Of a stretch of 64,000 nt of DNA, positions 9,053 through 16,906 are shown one piece after another. Position numbers and translations under genes: made by a program. The DNA is from Azospirillum rugosum (lineage in GTDB: Bacteria; Pseudomonadota; Alphaproteobacteria; Azospirillales; Azospirillaceae), in assembly GCF_017876155.1 (NCBI RefSeq), contig NZ_JAGINP010000025.1:54098-118097 (forward strand), given 5' to 3'. The stretch's first letter is position 1, and each line of letters starts with the position of its first letter. Below the pieces are notes generated by a model. That model was not told where the DNA came from. It saw nothing but the letters and a program-made list of their open reading frames with translations, and did not search any database.

Positions 9053-10261
9053 TCAATCCAACTGCATCACGATGGCCTTCAGGTAGGCCGACTCCGGCAG
9101 GTGCGGGTGCACGGGATGGTCCGGCCCCGCGCCCGCGCTGCGCAGGATGCGGCCCGTGCGGCCGGCGTCGGTCAGGCCGCGGGCGACCTGCTCGGCGAAG
9201 GTCGGCGGGTCGACGTTGTGGCTGCAGGACGCGCAGAGCAGGAAGCCGCCGGGCTTCGTGATCTTGGCGGCCAGACGGGTCATCTTGCGGTAGGCGCGGC
9301 AGCCGACGGCGAGGTCCTTCTTGGACTTCACGAAGGCCGGCGGGTCGGCGATGACCACGTCGAAGAGTTCGCCGGCGGCGTTCAGCCGCTCCAGCTCATT
9401 GAAGGCGTCGGCGCGGCGCGCCTCGAACCGGGAGGCGACGCCGTTGGCCTCCGCCGCGCGGGTGGCGTTGTCGAGCGCCCCCTGCGAACGATCCACGGAC
9501 ACCACCGACTCGGCACCGGCCACCGCGCACAGCACGCCGAAACCGCCGTTGTAGCTGAAGAAGTCGATGGCCCGCGCGCCTTTGGCGAGACTGGCGATGA
9601 AGGCGCGGTTGTCGCGCTGGTCGTAGAACCAGCCGGTCTTCTGCCCGCCCAGCGGGTCGGCGAAGAAGGTGGCGCCGTTCTCCTCCAGCCGGATCGGGCC
9701 GTCGATCTCGCCCTTGACCAGCCGGGTCTCCTCCGCCAGCCCTTCCAGCGCGCGCTGGGTGCTGTCGTTGCGCAGGATCACCGCGCGCGGGGCCAGCACC
9801 TCGTCCAGCGCCGCCAGGATCTCGTCGATCCGCTGGTCCATGAAGACGCTGTTGGCCTGCACCGTCACCACGTCGCCGTAGCGGTCCACGATCAGCCCCG
9901 GCAGCCCGTCGGCCTCCGCGTGGACGACGCGGTAATAGGGCCGGTCGAACAGCTTCTCGCGCATCTCCACCGCGCGGCGGAGCCGGCCGGCGATGAAGGC
10001 GTGGTCGACCACCGTCGCCGGATCGGACGACAGCATCCGCGCGGCGATCAGCGTGTGCGGGTTGAAGGTGGCGATGCCCAGCGGCGTGCCCCCGGGGTCG
10101 AGCAGCCGCACCGGGCTGCCCGGCGGGATGGCCTTGGCGGCCGTGTCCATCTGGACTTCGTTGGAATAGACCCAGGGGTGGCCGTGCAGGACGCGCCGCT
10201 GGCGGCCGGCCTGCAGATGGATCGCCCGGTACTTGACGGGTTTGGTCGTGGTGTCGGTCAT
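9053..10261 (-). CDS. rlmI: Class I rRNA (cytosine-C5)-methyltransferase, RlmI-like
   Basis: This 402-residue protein opens with a PUA-type domain (GRQRRVLHGHPWVYSNEV, about residues 15-90), followed by a middle domain (GLIVDRYGDVVTVQANS) and a SAM-binding methyltransferase core (IDFFSYNGGFGVLCAVAGAESVVSVDRS) with the DVVIADPPAFVKSKKDL and LLCASCSHNVDP motifs. This is the architecture of RlmI/YccW, which methylates a cytosine of 23S rRNA. The ATG at 10259-10261 (MTDTTTKPVKYRAI) is preferred to one 36 bases upstream. It is convergent with another RNA methyltransferase gene. Confidence 0.88.
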   Translation of the reverse strand: MTDTTTKPVKYRAIHLQAGRQRRVLHGHPWVYSNEVQMDTAAKAIPPGSPVRLLDPGGTPLGIATFNPHTLIAARMLSSDPATVVDHAFIAGRLRRAVEMREKLFDRPYYRVVHAEADGLPGLIVDRYGDVVTVQANSVFMDQRIDEILAALDEVLAPRAVILRNDSTQRALEGLAEETRLVKGEIDGPIRLEENGATFFADPLGGQKTGWFYDQRDNRAFIASLAKGARAIDFFSYNGGFGVLCAVAGAESVVSVDRSQGALDNATRAAEANGVASRFEARRADAFNELERLNAAGELFDVVIADPPAFVKSKKDLAVGCRAYRKMTRLAAKITKPGGFLLCASCSHNVDPPTFAEQVARGLTDAGRTGRILRSAGAGPDHPVHPHLPESAYLKAIVMQLD

Positions 10262-10312
10262 GGGGCCGCATCCTAGCGCCTTGGTCGCCGGGCGCAATCC
10301 ATCACGTTTATC

Positions 10313-10344
10313 GATTCGCGAGGGTGCCGATTCGCGAGGGTGCC
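10313..10344. repeat. Exact 16-base tandem duplication
   Basis: GATTCGCGAGGGTGCC occurs twice head to tail at 10313-10328 and 10329-10344, just past the stop of the GNAT-like gene at 10349 on the reverse strand. The units are identical, which suggests a recent duplication or slippage. Confidence 0.9.
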
Positions 10345-10348
10345 GCTT

Positions 10349-10885
10349 CTAGAGAGGGCGCTCGGCGTCCCGCGCATCGCTCGGTCGCGGCCGGGCCTTG
10401 TTGTCGTTGGCGCCGTCGAGCGGTTTGCACAGGCGCAGCGCGTCCGGCCGGTGTCCCTCGCTCTGGAAACAGCCCAGCAGGGAACGCTGCGAGCCCGCCT
10501 CCGCCGCCGCACCCTCCAGCAGGGTCGTGTGGATGGCCGCGCAGCTATGGCCGCGCGCCAGCCCTTCCATGGAGCGCAGAAGCGTCTCCGCCGGGCCCGT
10601 CATGTCGAACAGGTCCAGCACGACGAAATTGGTCACAGCCAGGATTCGGCCGTGACGGAGGCTTTGCTCGATGGTGAAGGAGTACAGGCCGTGGATGTAC
10701 CCCCGCGTGTTCTGGACGGTCATGATGCCGCTCGGCGCCGCGGAAGACTCCTTCGGCGCGAGGAACACTGCGGCAAATGCGCGCCATTGCTCGACGCGCA
10801 GGTCCGGGGCGACGGCCCGCACCAGCGGATAGGCCTGGTCGATCTGGCGCTGACCGAGAGGTTTCGCGATGAAGCTGTCGTCCAT
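10349..10885 (-). CDS. Hypothetical GNAT-like protein divergent from ccoN
   Basis: This 178-residue protein has no certain family. The run APSGIMTVQNTRGYIHGLYSFTIE and the later LAVTNFVVLDLFDMTGPAETLLRSMEGLARGHSCAAIHTTLL resemble the strand and helix pattern of GNAT-fold acetyltransferases, but no clear acetyl-CoA loop is visible. The ATG at 10883-10885 (MDDSFIAKPLGQ) is chosen. An FNR-type box at 10943-10956 lies 58 bases upstream of its start and also upstream of the divergent ccoN gene, so it may be co-regulated with microaerobic respiration. Function unknown. Confidence 0.68.
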   Translation of the reverse strand: MDDSFIAKPLGQRQIDQAYPLVRAVAPDLRVEQWRAFAAVFLAPKESSAAPSGIMTVQNTRGYIHGLYSFTIEQSLRHGRILAVTNFVVLDLFDMTGPAETLLRSMEGLARGHSCAAIHTTLLEGAAAEAGSQRSLLGCFQSEGHRPDALRLCKPLDGANDNKARPRPSDARDAERPL

Positions 10886-10942
10886 GCCCGTGCAGCCGCG
10901 TGAAGGACGATGAACGATGGCAGCGGGCGGTCGGAACGGTCG

Positions 10943-10956
10943 TTGACGTAGATCAA
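10943..10956. promoter_or_regulatory. FNR/FixK-type binding site upstream of ccoNOQP
   Basis: TTGACGTAGATCAA matches the FNR/FixK consensus TTGAY-N4-ATCAA. It is located 173 bases before the ccoN start and 58 bases before the divergent GNAT-like gene. The FNR-type regulator gene at 19613-20350 provides a plausible binding protein. Confidence 0.82.
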
Positions 10957-11128
10957 TGTTGCCAAACCCACCCCTACACATATTGGGCCTATTGGAGGCA
11001 GGCGCGTCCGGCGTCGGCATGTGTGCATCGTGCGCGAACCTGCCCCCCTCCTTAACAGTACGTACCCAGCGGTGGTGCAACCTCAGAGGGAGCGGCCCGA
11101 GCCGCCCGGGGCAAACGGGAGAGATTGA

Positions 11129-12625
11129 ATGACATCAGCGACTCTGACGCCAGGGGCCGCCCTGGGCAGCCAGCGGGTGTCGGAAAATGTGCGTTACCAC
11201 GAAGACGCCGTCCGACTCTTCGTCATCGCTGCAGTGTTCTGGGGCGTCGTCGGCTTCCTGGCCGGCGTCTTCATCGCGCTGCAGCTTGCTTTTCCGGCGC
11301 TGAATCTCGGCCTTGAGTGGACGAGCTTCGGTCGCCTGCGGCCGGTCCACACGTCGGCCGTGATCTTCGCGTTCGGCGGCAACGTTCTGTTCGCCACCTC
11401 GCTCTACTCCGTGCAGCGCACCAGCCGCCAGTTCCTGTTCGGCGGCGACGGCCTCGCGAAGTTCATCTTCTGGAACTACAACATCTTCATCGTCCTGGCG
11501 GCGCTCAGCTACGTGCTCGGCTACACCCAGGGCAAGGAGTATGCGGAGCCGGAGTGGATCCTCGACCTCTACCTGACGGTCATCTGGGTCCTCTACGCCA
11601 TCCAGTTCATCGGCACGGTGATGACCCGCAAGGAGTCGCACATCTACGTCGCGAACTGGTTCTTCATGGCGTTCATCCTGACCGTCGCGATCCTGCATCT
11701 GGGCAACAACGTCAACGTCCCGGTGTCGCTGACCGGGATGAAGTCTTACCCGTTCGTCTCGGGCGTCCAGAGCGCCATGGTGCAGTGGTGGTACGGCCAC
11801 AACGCGGTGGGCTTCTTCCTGACCGCCGGCTTCCTCGGCATCATGTACTACTTCGTGCCGAAGCGCGCGGAGCGGCCGGTCTATTCGTACCGGCTGTCGA
11901 TCGTGCACTTCTGGACCCTGATCTTCCTCTACATCTGGGCCGGCCCGCACCACCTGCACTACACGGCCCTGCCGGACTGGGCGCAGACGCTGGGCATGAC
12001 CTTCTCGGTCATGCTGTGGATGCCGTCCTGGGGCGGCATGATCAACGGCATCATGACCCTGTCGGGTGCCTGGGACAAGCTGCGCACCGATCCGGTCCTG
12101 CGCTTCCTCGTGACGTCGGTGGCCTTCTACGGCATGTCGACCTTCGAGGGCCCGCTGATGTCCGTGAAGCCGGTCAACGCGCTGTCGCACTACACCGACT
12201 GGACCGTCGGCCACGTGCACTCCGGTGCGCTCGGCTGGGTGGCCTTCATCTCCTTCGGCGCGATCTACTACCTGGTTCCGGTCCTGTGGAAGCGCTCGCA
12301 GCTCTACAGCCTGCGCCTGGTCAGCTATCACTTCTGGACCGCCACGATCGGCATCGTGCTCTACATCACCGCGATGTGGGTCTCGGGCATCATGCAGGGC
12401 CTGATGTGGCGCGCCTACGACAACCTCGGCTTCCTCCAGTACTCGTTCGTCGAGACGGTTGCGGCCATGCATCCCTTCTACGTGATCCGTGCCCTCGGTG
12501 GCGTGCTGTTCCTGACCGGCGCCCTGATCATGGTCTACAACCTGTGGCGCACGGCCAAGGGTGACGTCCGCATCGAGAAGCCCTATGCCACCGCCCCGCA
12601 CAAGGCGGCGGTCGGTGCGGCCTAA
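11129..12625 (+). CDS. ccoN: cbb3-type cytochrome c oxidase subunit I
   Basis: This 498-residue integral membrane subunit carries the haem b / haem b3-CuB reaction centre of the high-affinity terminal oxidase. Visible features are about twelve hydrophobic helices, the early conserved HTSAVIFAFGGN stretch, the metal-ligand region AILHLGNNVNVPV, WWYGHNAVGFFLTAGFLGIMYY, the histidine pair in WAGPHHLHYTALPDW, and the C-terminal HYTDWTVGHVHSGALGWV. Length fits CcoN. It is the first gene of ccoNOQP, preceded by a FNR-type box, and is expected to be induced under low oxygen. In diazotrophs this oxidase supports respiration while nitrogenase is active. Confidence 0.97.
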   Translation: MTSATLTPGAALGSQRVSENVRYHEDAVRLFVIAAVFWGVVGFLAGVFIALQLAFPALNLGLEWTSFGRLRPVHTSAVIFAFGGNVLFATSLYSVQRTSRQFLFGGDGLAKFIFWNYNIFIVLAALSYVLGYTQGKEYAEPEWILDLYLTVIWVLYAIQFIGTVMTRKESHIYVANWFFMAFILTVAILHLGNNVNVPVSLTGMKSYPFVSGVQSAMVQWWYGHNAVGFFLTAGFLGIMYYFVPKRAERPVYSYRLSIVHFWTLIFLYIWAGPHHLHYTALPDWAQTLGMTFSVMLWMPSWGGMINGIMTLSGAWDKLRTDPVLRFLVTSVAFYGMSTFEGPLMSVKPVNALSHYTDWTVGHVHSGALGWVAFISFGAIYYLVPVLWKRSQLYSLRLVSYHFWTATIGIVLYITAMWVSGIMQGLMWRAYDNLGFLQYSFVETVAAMHPFYVIRALGGVLFLTGALIMVYNLWRTAKGDVRIEKPYATAPHKAAVGAA

Positions 12626-12646
12626 CGCCCGGAGGATCTGAAGAAA

Positions 12647-13387
12647 ATGGCTGAGGAAAAAAAGGGCTTTAGCCACGACACGATCGAGCGGAACACGCTT
12701 CTGCTCATCGTGCTGATCCTGATCACCGTGTCGATCGGCGGCCTTGTCCAGATCGTCCCGCTGTTCACGATCGAGTCGACCATCGAGAAGGTGGAGGGCG
12801 TCCGTCCCTACTCGCCGCTCGAACTGGCTGGCCAGAACATCTACATCCGCGAAGGCTGCTACAACTGCCATAGCCAGCAGATCCGTCCGTTCCGCGACGA
12901 GGTGGAGCGTTACGGCCATTACTCGCTGGCCGCGGAAAGCATGTACGACCATCCCTTCCAGTGGGGCTCCAAGCGCACCGGTCCGGACCTTGCCCGCGTC
13001 GGCGGCAAGTATTCCAACGACTGGCAGGTCGCCCACCTGGTCGATCCGCGCGCCGTGGTGCCGGAGTCGATCATGCCGGGCTACGGCTGGATGAAGGATC
13101 GTCCGCTGAAGTACGCCGACATCCAGGATCACATGAAGACCATGAAGATCGTCGGCGTCCCCTATTCGGACGACCAGATCGCCAACGCCAAGGCCGACCT
13201 CGAAGCGCAGAAGAACCCGGACGGCGACACCGCCGGGCTCGCCAAGCGCTACCCGAAGGCCGTCGTGGCGAACTTCACGGGCAACAAGGGCGTCACCGAG
13301 ATGGACGCGCTCGTGGCCTACCTGCAGGTCCTGGGCACGATGGTGGACTTCACCAAGTACCAGTCGCCGAAGCAGCTCCAGCAGTAA
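12647..13387 (+). CDS. ccoO: cbb3-type cytochrome c oxidase subunit II, monohaem cytochrome c
   Basis: This 246-residue protein has one N-terminal membrane helix (LLIVLILITVSIGGLVQIVPLF) and a periplasmic domain with one haem c motif CYNCH in REGCYNCHSQQIRPF. The RTGPDLARVGGKYSNDWQVAHL segment is typical of CcoO. It passes electrons to CcoN. It begins 21 bases after ccoN with a GGAGGA ribosome site and is followed by the short ccoQ gene. Confidence 0.97.
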   Translation: MAEEKKGFSHDTIERNTLLLIVLILITVSIGGLVQIVPLFTIESTIEKVEGVRPYSPLELAGQNIYIREGCYNCHSQQIRPFRDEVERYGHYSLAAESMYDHPFQWGSKRTGPDLARVGGKYSNDWQVAHLVDPRAVVPESIMPGYGWMKDRPLKYADIQDHMKTMKIVGVPYSDDQIANAKADLEAQKNPDGDTAGLAKRYPKAVVANFTGNKGVTEMDALVAYLQVLGTMVDFTKYQSPKQLQQ

Positions 13388-13400
13388 CCGGGAGGGATCC

Positions 13401-13562
13401 ATGGACTTGGATTCGATCACCATTGCCCTGCGGTCCTTCTGGACCATCTGGCTGACCCTGCTCTTCACCGGCATCGTGGTCTACGCCATGTGGCCCGGGA
13501 ACCGGGGCAAGTTCGAAGACGCCGCCCGGATCCCGCTCAAGGATGATGGTCAGGAGTTTTAG
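13401..13562 (+). CDS. ccoQ: cbb3-type oxidase subunit CcoQ/FixQ
   Basis: A short 53-residue gene between ccoO and ccoP. The product starts MDLDSITIALRSFW, has a single hydrophobic helix (about residues 12-31, ending VVYAMWP), then a short basic and acidic tail ending KDDGQEF. This is the expected size, position and topology for CcoQ, a small subunit that stabilises the complex. GGGAGG lies 6 bases before the ATG, and only 3 bases separate its stop from the ccoP start. Confidence 0.93.
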   Translation: MDLDSITIALRSFWTIWLTLLFTGIVVYAMWPGNRGKFEDAARIPLKDDGQEF

Positions 13563-13565
13563 GCC

Positions 13566-14453
13566 ATGGCACAAAAGGAAAAGGACGCCCTGTCCGGCGT
13601 CGAAACCACCGGCCACGAGTGGGACGGCCTGCGGGAGCTGAACAACCCCCTGCCCAAATGGTGGTTGTACATCTTCTACGTCTGTATCGCGTGGTCGCTC
13701 GTCTACTACGTCCTCTATCCGGCTTGGCCGCTGGGCAAGACCTACACCAAGGGTCTGCTCGGCTACTCGCAGCGCGAGGAACTCGTCGCCAAGCTGGACG
13801 AGGGCAAGAAGGCCCAGGAGAAGTACCTGACCGCGATCGCGGCCAAGTCGGTCGACGACATCCAGAAGGACAAGGATCTCCTTGCCTTCGCGATGGCCGG
13901 CGGCCGCTCCTACTTCAACGAGAACTGCGCCGCGTGCCACGGCGCCGGCGGCCAGGGCGCCAAGGGCTTCCCGACGCTCGCCGACGACGTGTGGCTGTGG
14001 GGCGGCTCCACCGCCGACATCTACAAGACCATCCAGCACGGCATCCGCTCCGACGACCCGGACACCCGCGGCACGGCGGGCAGCGGCATGACGGCCTTCG
14101 GTCGCGACGGCATCCTGAAGCCGGAGCAGATCAACCAGGTCGCCGAGTATGTCCTGTCGCTGAACAAGCGCTCGACCGACGCCGCCGCCGCCGAGAAGGG
14201 CAAGGCCGTGTACGACGAGAACTGCGCCGCCTGCCACGGCGACAAGGCGCAGGGCTCGCTCGCGGCCGGCATGGACGTCGGCGCCCCGCCGCTGGTCCAG
14301 GCCAACTGGCTGTACGGCGCGGACAAGGCCACGATCGTCCAGACGGTCACCAACGGCCGCGCCGGCATGATGCCGGCCTGGTCGAAGCGTCTGGACGACG
14401 CCACGATCAAGTCGCTGGCGGTCTACGTCCACAACCTGGGCGGCGGCAAGTAA
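13566..14453 (+). CDS. ccoP: cbb3-type cytochrome c oxidase subunit III, dihaem cytochrome c
   Basis: This 295-residue protein has an N-terminal cytoplasmic part with the typical EWDGLRELNNPLPKWW, one membrane helix (YIFYVCIAWSLVYYVLYPAWPL), then two cytochrome c domains each with a CAACHG motif (about residues 121 and 221). It accepts electrons from the bc1 complex or soluble cytochromes and relays them to CcoO/CcoN. It ends the ccoNOQP operon, and a strong hairpin terminator follows at 14491. Confidence 0.97.
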   Translation: MAQKEKDALSGVETTGHEWDGLRELNNPLPKWWLYIFYVCIAWSLVYYVLYPAWPLGKTYTKGLLGYSQREELVAKLDEGKKAQEKYLTAIAAKSVDDIQKDKDLLAFAMAGGRSYFNENCAACHGAGGQGAKGFPTLADDVWLWGGSTADIYKTIQHGIRSDDPDTRGTAGSGMTAFGRDGILKPEQINQVAEYVLSLNKRSTDAAAAEKGKAVYDENCAACHGDKAQGSLAAGMDVGAPPLVQANWLYGADKATIVQTVTNGRAGMMPAWSKRLDDATIKSLAVYVHNLGGGK

Positions 14454-14490
14454 GCCAAGGCTTCGGTTGGTTCTTTCAGTTGGTTCTGCG

Positions 14491-14525
14491 GTGCCGGGGA
14501 GGCGACTCCCCGGCACTTTCTTTTT
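14491..14525 (+). terminator. Rho-independent terminator after ccoP
   Basis: A 10-base-pair GC-rich stem (GTGCCGGGGA / TCCCCGGCAC) with a 6-base loop is followed by TTTCTTTTT. It ends the ccoNOQP unit, so ccoGHIS needs its own promoter. Confidence 0.9.
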
Positions 14526-14597
14526 GTGGCCACCGCACTGCCGGACCAGTCCCGATTCGGCCCCAAATCCCCACCCCGAATCCCCACCCGGAATCCA

Positions 14598-14611
14598 TTG
14601 ATCCAGCGCAA
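14598..14611. promoter_or_regulatory. Probable FNR/FixK-type site upstream of ccoGHIS
   Basis: TTGATCCAGCGCAA fits the looser FixK pattern TTGA-N6-GCAA; the left half is perfect and the right half deviates from ATCAA. It is 135 bases before the ccoG start and after the ccoP terminator, where a promoter is needed. Confidence 0.6.
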
Positions 14612-14745
14612 TGCCCCTGTGACGATCTGCCGCCATAGTCCCCTCGCCAAAGCCGCACCACGTCGGCACGGGCGTCCCGCTGTTCCGACGAACGGGCAAG
14701 CCCGCCGAACTCAGAAGCCCGACGAACGAACGAGAAGGCGAGGTC

Positions 14746-16278
14746 ATGAGCACGAGCACGGACACGAAGCCGTCCACCGGGCAGGCGCCCACCGCCGAAC
14801 CGCCCGCCGAAGCCCCGGCCGGTGCGCCCCCGAAGGCGCAACGGCGGGCGTCCCGGTCGATGTACCAGAAGCACAGCAAGGTCTATCCGAAGGCCGTGTC
14901 GGGCACCTTCCGCCGCCTGAAATGGACCGCGCTGGCCGTGCTGCTGGCGATCTACTACGTGCTGCCCTGGATCCGCTGGGACCGCGGGCCGAACGCCCCG
15001 GACCAAGCCGTCCTGCTCGACCTCGCCAACCGCCGCTTCTACCTTTTCTTCGTGGAGCTGTGGCCGCAGCAGATCTACTACCTGACCGGCGCCCTGATCC
15101 TGGCGGCGCTGGGCCTGTTCCTGGCGACCTCGCTCGCCGGACGCGTCTGGTGCGGCTACGCCTGCCCGCAGACGGTCTGGACCGACCTGTATGTGTGGGT
15201 GGAACGGCTGGTGGAGGGCGACCGCGGCGAGCGCATCCGGCTCGACCAGGGTCCCTGGACGGCCCGCAAGATCGGCCGCAAGGCGCTGAAGAACCTGATC
15301 TGGCTGCTGATCGCCGCGGCGACCGGCGGCGCCTGGATCTTCTATTTCACCGACGCCCCGACCCTGCTGGGTGAGCTGGCCCGCTTCGAGGCCTCCTCCA
15401 CCGCCGTCGGCTTCATCGCGCTGTTCACCGGCACGACCTGGCTGCTGGCCGGCTTCGCGCGCGAGCAGGTCTGCACCTACATGTGCCCGTGGCCGCGCTT
15501 CCAGTCGGCGATGATCGACGAGGACAGCCTGATCGTCACCTACCAGGACTGGCGCGGCGAGGGCCGCAGCCTGATGCGCAAGTCGCAGAGCTGGGAGGAG
15601 CGCAAGGCCGAAGGGCTGGGCGACTGCATCGACTGCTTCAACTGCGTCCAGGTCTGCCCGGCCGGCATCGACATCCGCGACGGGTTGCAGATGCAGTGCA
15701 TCGGCTGCGGCCTGTGTGTCGACGCCTGCGACGAGATCATGACCAAGGTCGGCCGCCCGACCGGGCTGATCAAGTTCGACACCCAGACCAACCAGGTGGC
15801 GCTCGCCACCACCGGCCAGCCGGCGCCGACCCGCCTGATCCGCCCGCGCACGATCCTCTATTCGCTGATGATGCTGGTCATCGCCGGCGCCATCGCCATC
15901 GGGCTGATCCTGAAGCCGGGGCTGGACATCAGCGTGCTGCGCGACCGCGCGCCGCTGTTCGTGACGCTGGCCGACGGCACGGTGCGCAACGCCTACACCT
16001 TCAAGATCTCCAACATGACCCGCGACCCGCGCGACTACACGCTGGCCGTGGCCGGGCTGACGGGCGCCCGCATCGCCGTCGCCGGCGACGGGCAGGAAGA
16101 CCAGGAGGCGCAGCAGCGCCTGACCGCCGCGCCCGACATGGTCGCGACCTACCGAATCTTCGTAACCGCCCCGCGCGCCAACTTGCAGGGCGCCTCGCAG
16201 CCGCTCACTTTCCGGCTGACCTCGGCCAACGGTGAGACGGCGACCTACGAGTCCGTCTTCATGGGGCCCGCCAACTAA
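14746..16278 (+). CDS. ccoG: Cytochrome oxidase accessory protein CcoG/FixG, ferredoxin-type
   Basis: This 510-residue membrane protein has about five hydrophobic helices, the early CGYACPQTVW and CTYMCPWPRFQ motifs, and a double [4Fe-4S] ferredoxin site (CIDCFNCVQVCPAG and CIGCGLCVDACDE, about residues 295-330). A C-terminal immunoglobulin-like region lies in the periplasm. FixG/CcoG is proposed to reduce Cu(II) to Cu(I) for insertion into the cbb3 oxidase. The N terminus is Pro/Ala/Thr-rich. It is the first gene of ccoGHIS and is preceded by a probable FixK-type site. Confidence 0.95.
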   Translation: MSTSTDTKPSTGQAPTAEPPAEAPAGAPPKAQRRASRSMYQKHSKVYPKAVSGTFRRLKWTALAVLLAIYYVLPWIRWDRGPNAPDQAVLLDLANRRFYLFFVELWPQQIYYLTGALILAALGLFLATSLAGRVWCGYACPQTVWTDLYVWVERLVEGDRGERIRLDQGPWTARKIGRKALKNLIWLLIAAATGGAWIFYFTDAPTLLGELARFEASSTAVGFIALFTGTTWLLAGFAREQVCTYMCPWPRFQSAMIDEDSLIVTYQDWRGEGRSLMRKSQSWEERKAEGLGDCIDCFNCVQVCPAGIDIRDGLQMQCIGCGLCVDACDEIMTKVGRPTGLIKFDTQTNQVALATTGQPAPTRLIRPRTILYSLMMLVIAGAIAIGLILKPGLDISVLRDRAPLFVTLADGTVRNAYTFKISNMTRDPRDYTLAVAGLTGARIAVAGDGQEDQEAQQRLTAAPDMVATYRIFVTAPRANLQGASQPLTFRLTSANGETATYESVFMGPAN

Positions 16279-16348
16279 GGGCGGGCTTCGCCCACCGCTT
16301 CGCTTCACCCTGACAACCTTCACCCTGACAACCAAGGTCCAAAACGCG

Positions 16349-16873
16349 ATGACGATGTCCACCGACGCCGGAAACCGCCGCCTTCCGCCCCGCCGGACCG
16401 GCCGCCAGCCCGGCTGGTACATTCCCTGGATCTTCGTGGCCGGATTCGCCGTGGTGATCGCGGTCAACGCCGTGATGGTGCACTACGCCGTGTCCAGCTG
16501 GACCGGCGTGCAGACCGAACAGCACTTCATCAAGGGCATCAAGTACAACCAGGATCTGGCCGGCGCCCGCGCCCAGGCCGAGCGCGGCTGGAAGGTGGAG
16601 ACGGAGTTCACCGGGACGGAGCCGCAGAAGGGCGTCGTCGCACTGACCCTGCACGACAAGTACGGCAACCTGCTGAAGGACGCCAAGGTGAAGGTCACCT
16701 TCATCCGCCCGACCAGCGAGGGCCACGACGTCGCCCTGGACCTGCCCTACCTCGGCGAAGGGCGTTTCGGCGCGCCGGTGGCGCTGCCCATGCCCGGCCT
16801 GTGGGACCTGCGCGTGGCGATCGAGCACGCGACCGGCGACTACCAGGACGAAAAGCGCATCACGGTTAAATAA
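16349..16873 (+). CDS. ccoH: CcoH/FixH-type cbb3 assembly protein
   Basis: This 174-residue protein has a basic N terminus (RRLPPRRTGRQPGWYIPW), one membrane helix (IFVAGFAVVIAVNAVMVHYAV) and a periplasmic domain with the conserved YNQDLAGARAQAERGW and LPYLGEGRFGAPVALPMPGLWDLRVAI regions of FixH. It is needed for maturation or stability of the cbb3 complex. The ATG at 16349 is used (another at 16355); a longer frame starting inside ccoG is unlikely. A direct repeat TTCACCCTGACAA occurs twice just before it (around 16305-16331). Confidence 0.93.
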   Translation: MTMSTDAGNRRLPPRRTGRQPGWYIPWIFVAGFAVVIAVNAVMVHYAVSSWTGVQTEQHFIKGIKYNQDLAGARAQAERGWKVETEFTGTEPQKGVVALTLHDKYGNLLKDAKVKVTFIRPTSEGHDVALDLPYLGEGRFGAPVALPMPGLWDLRVAIEHATGDYQDEKRITVK

Positions 16874-16906
16874 GCCTTCCATTATTCCACATCCGGGTCT
16901 TGTGAC

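Noticed and set aside
11135..13474. A long open frame of several hundred codons on the reverse strand across ccoN and ccoO
   Set aside because: It is the antisense shadow of high-GC coding DNA: the + strand has clear cbb3 oxidase motifs (CcoN helices, CcoO CYNCH), and the reverse translation is rich in His, Asp, Arg and Gln with no domain.
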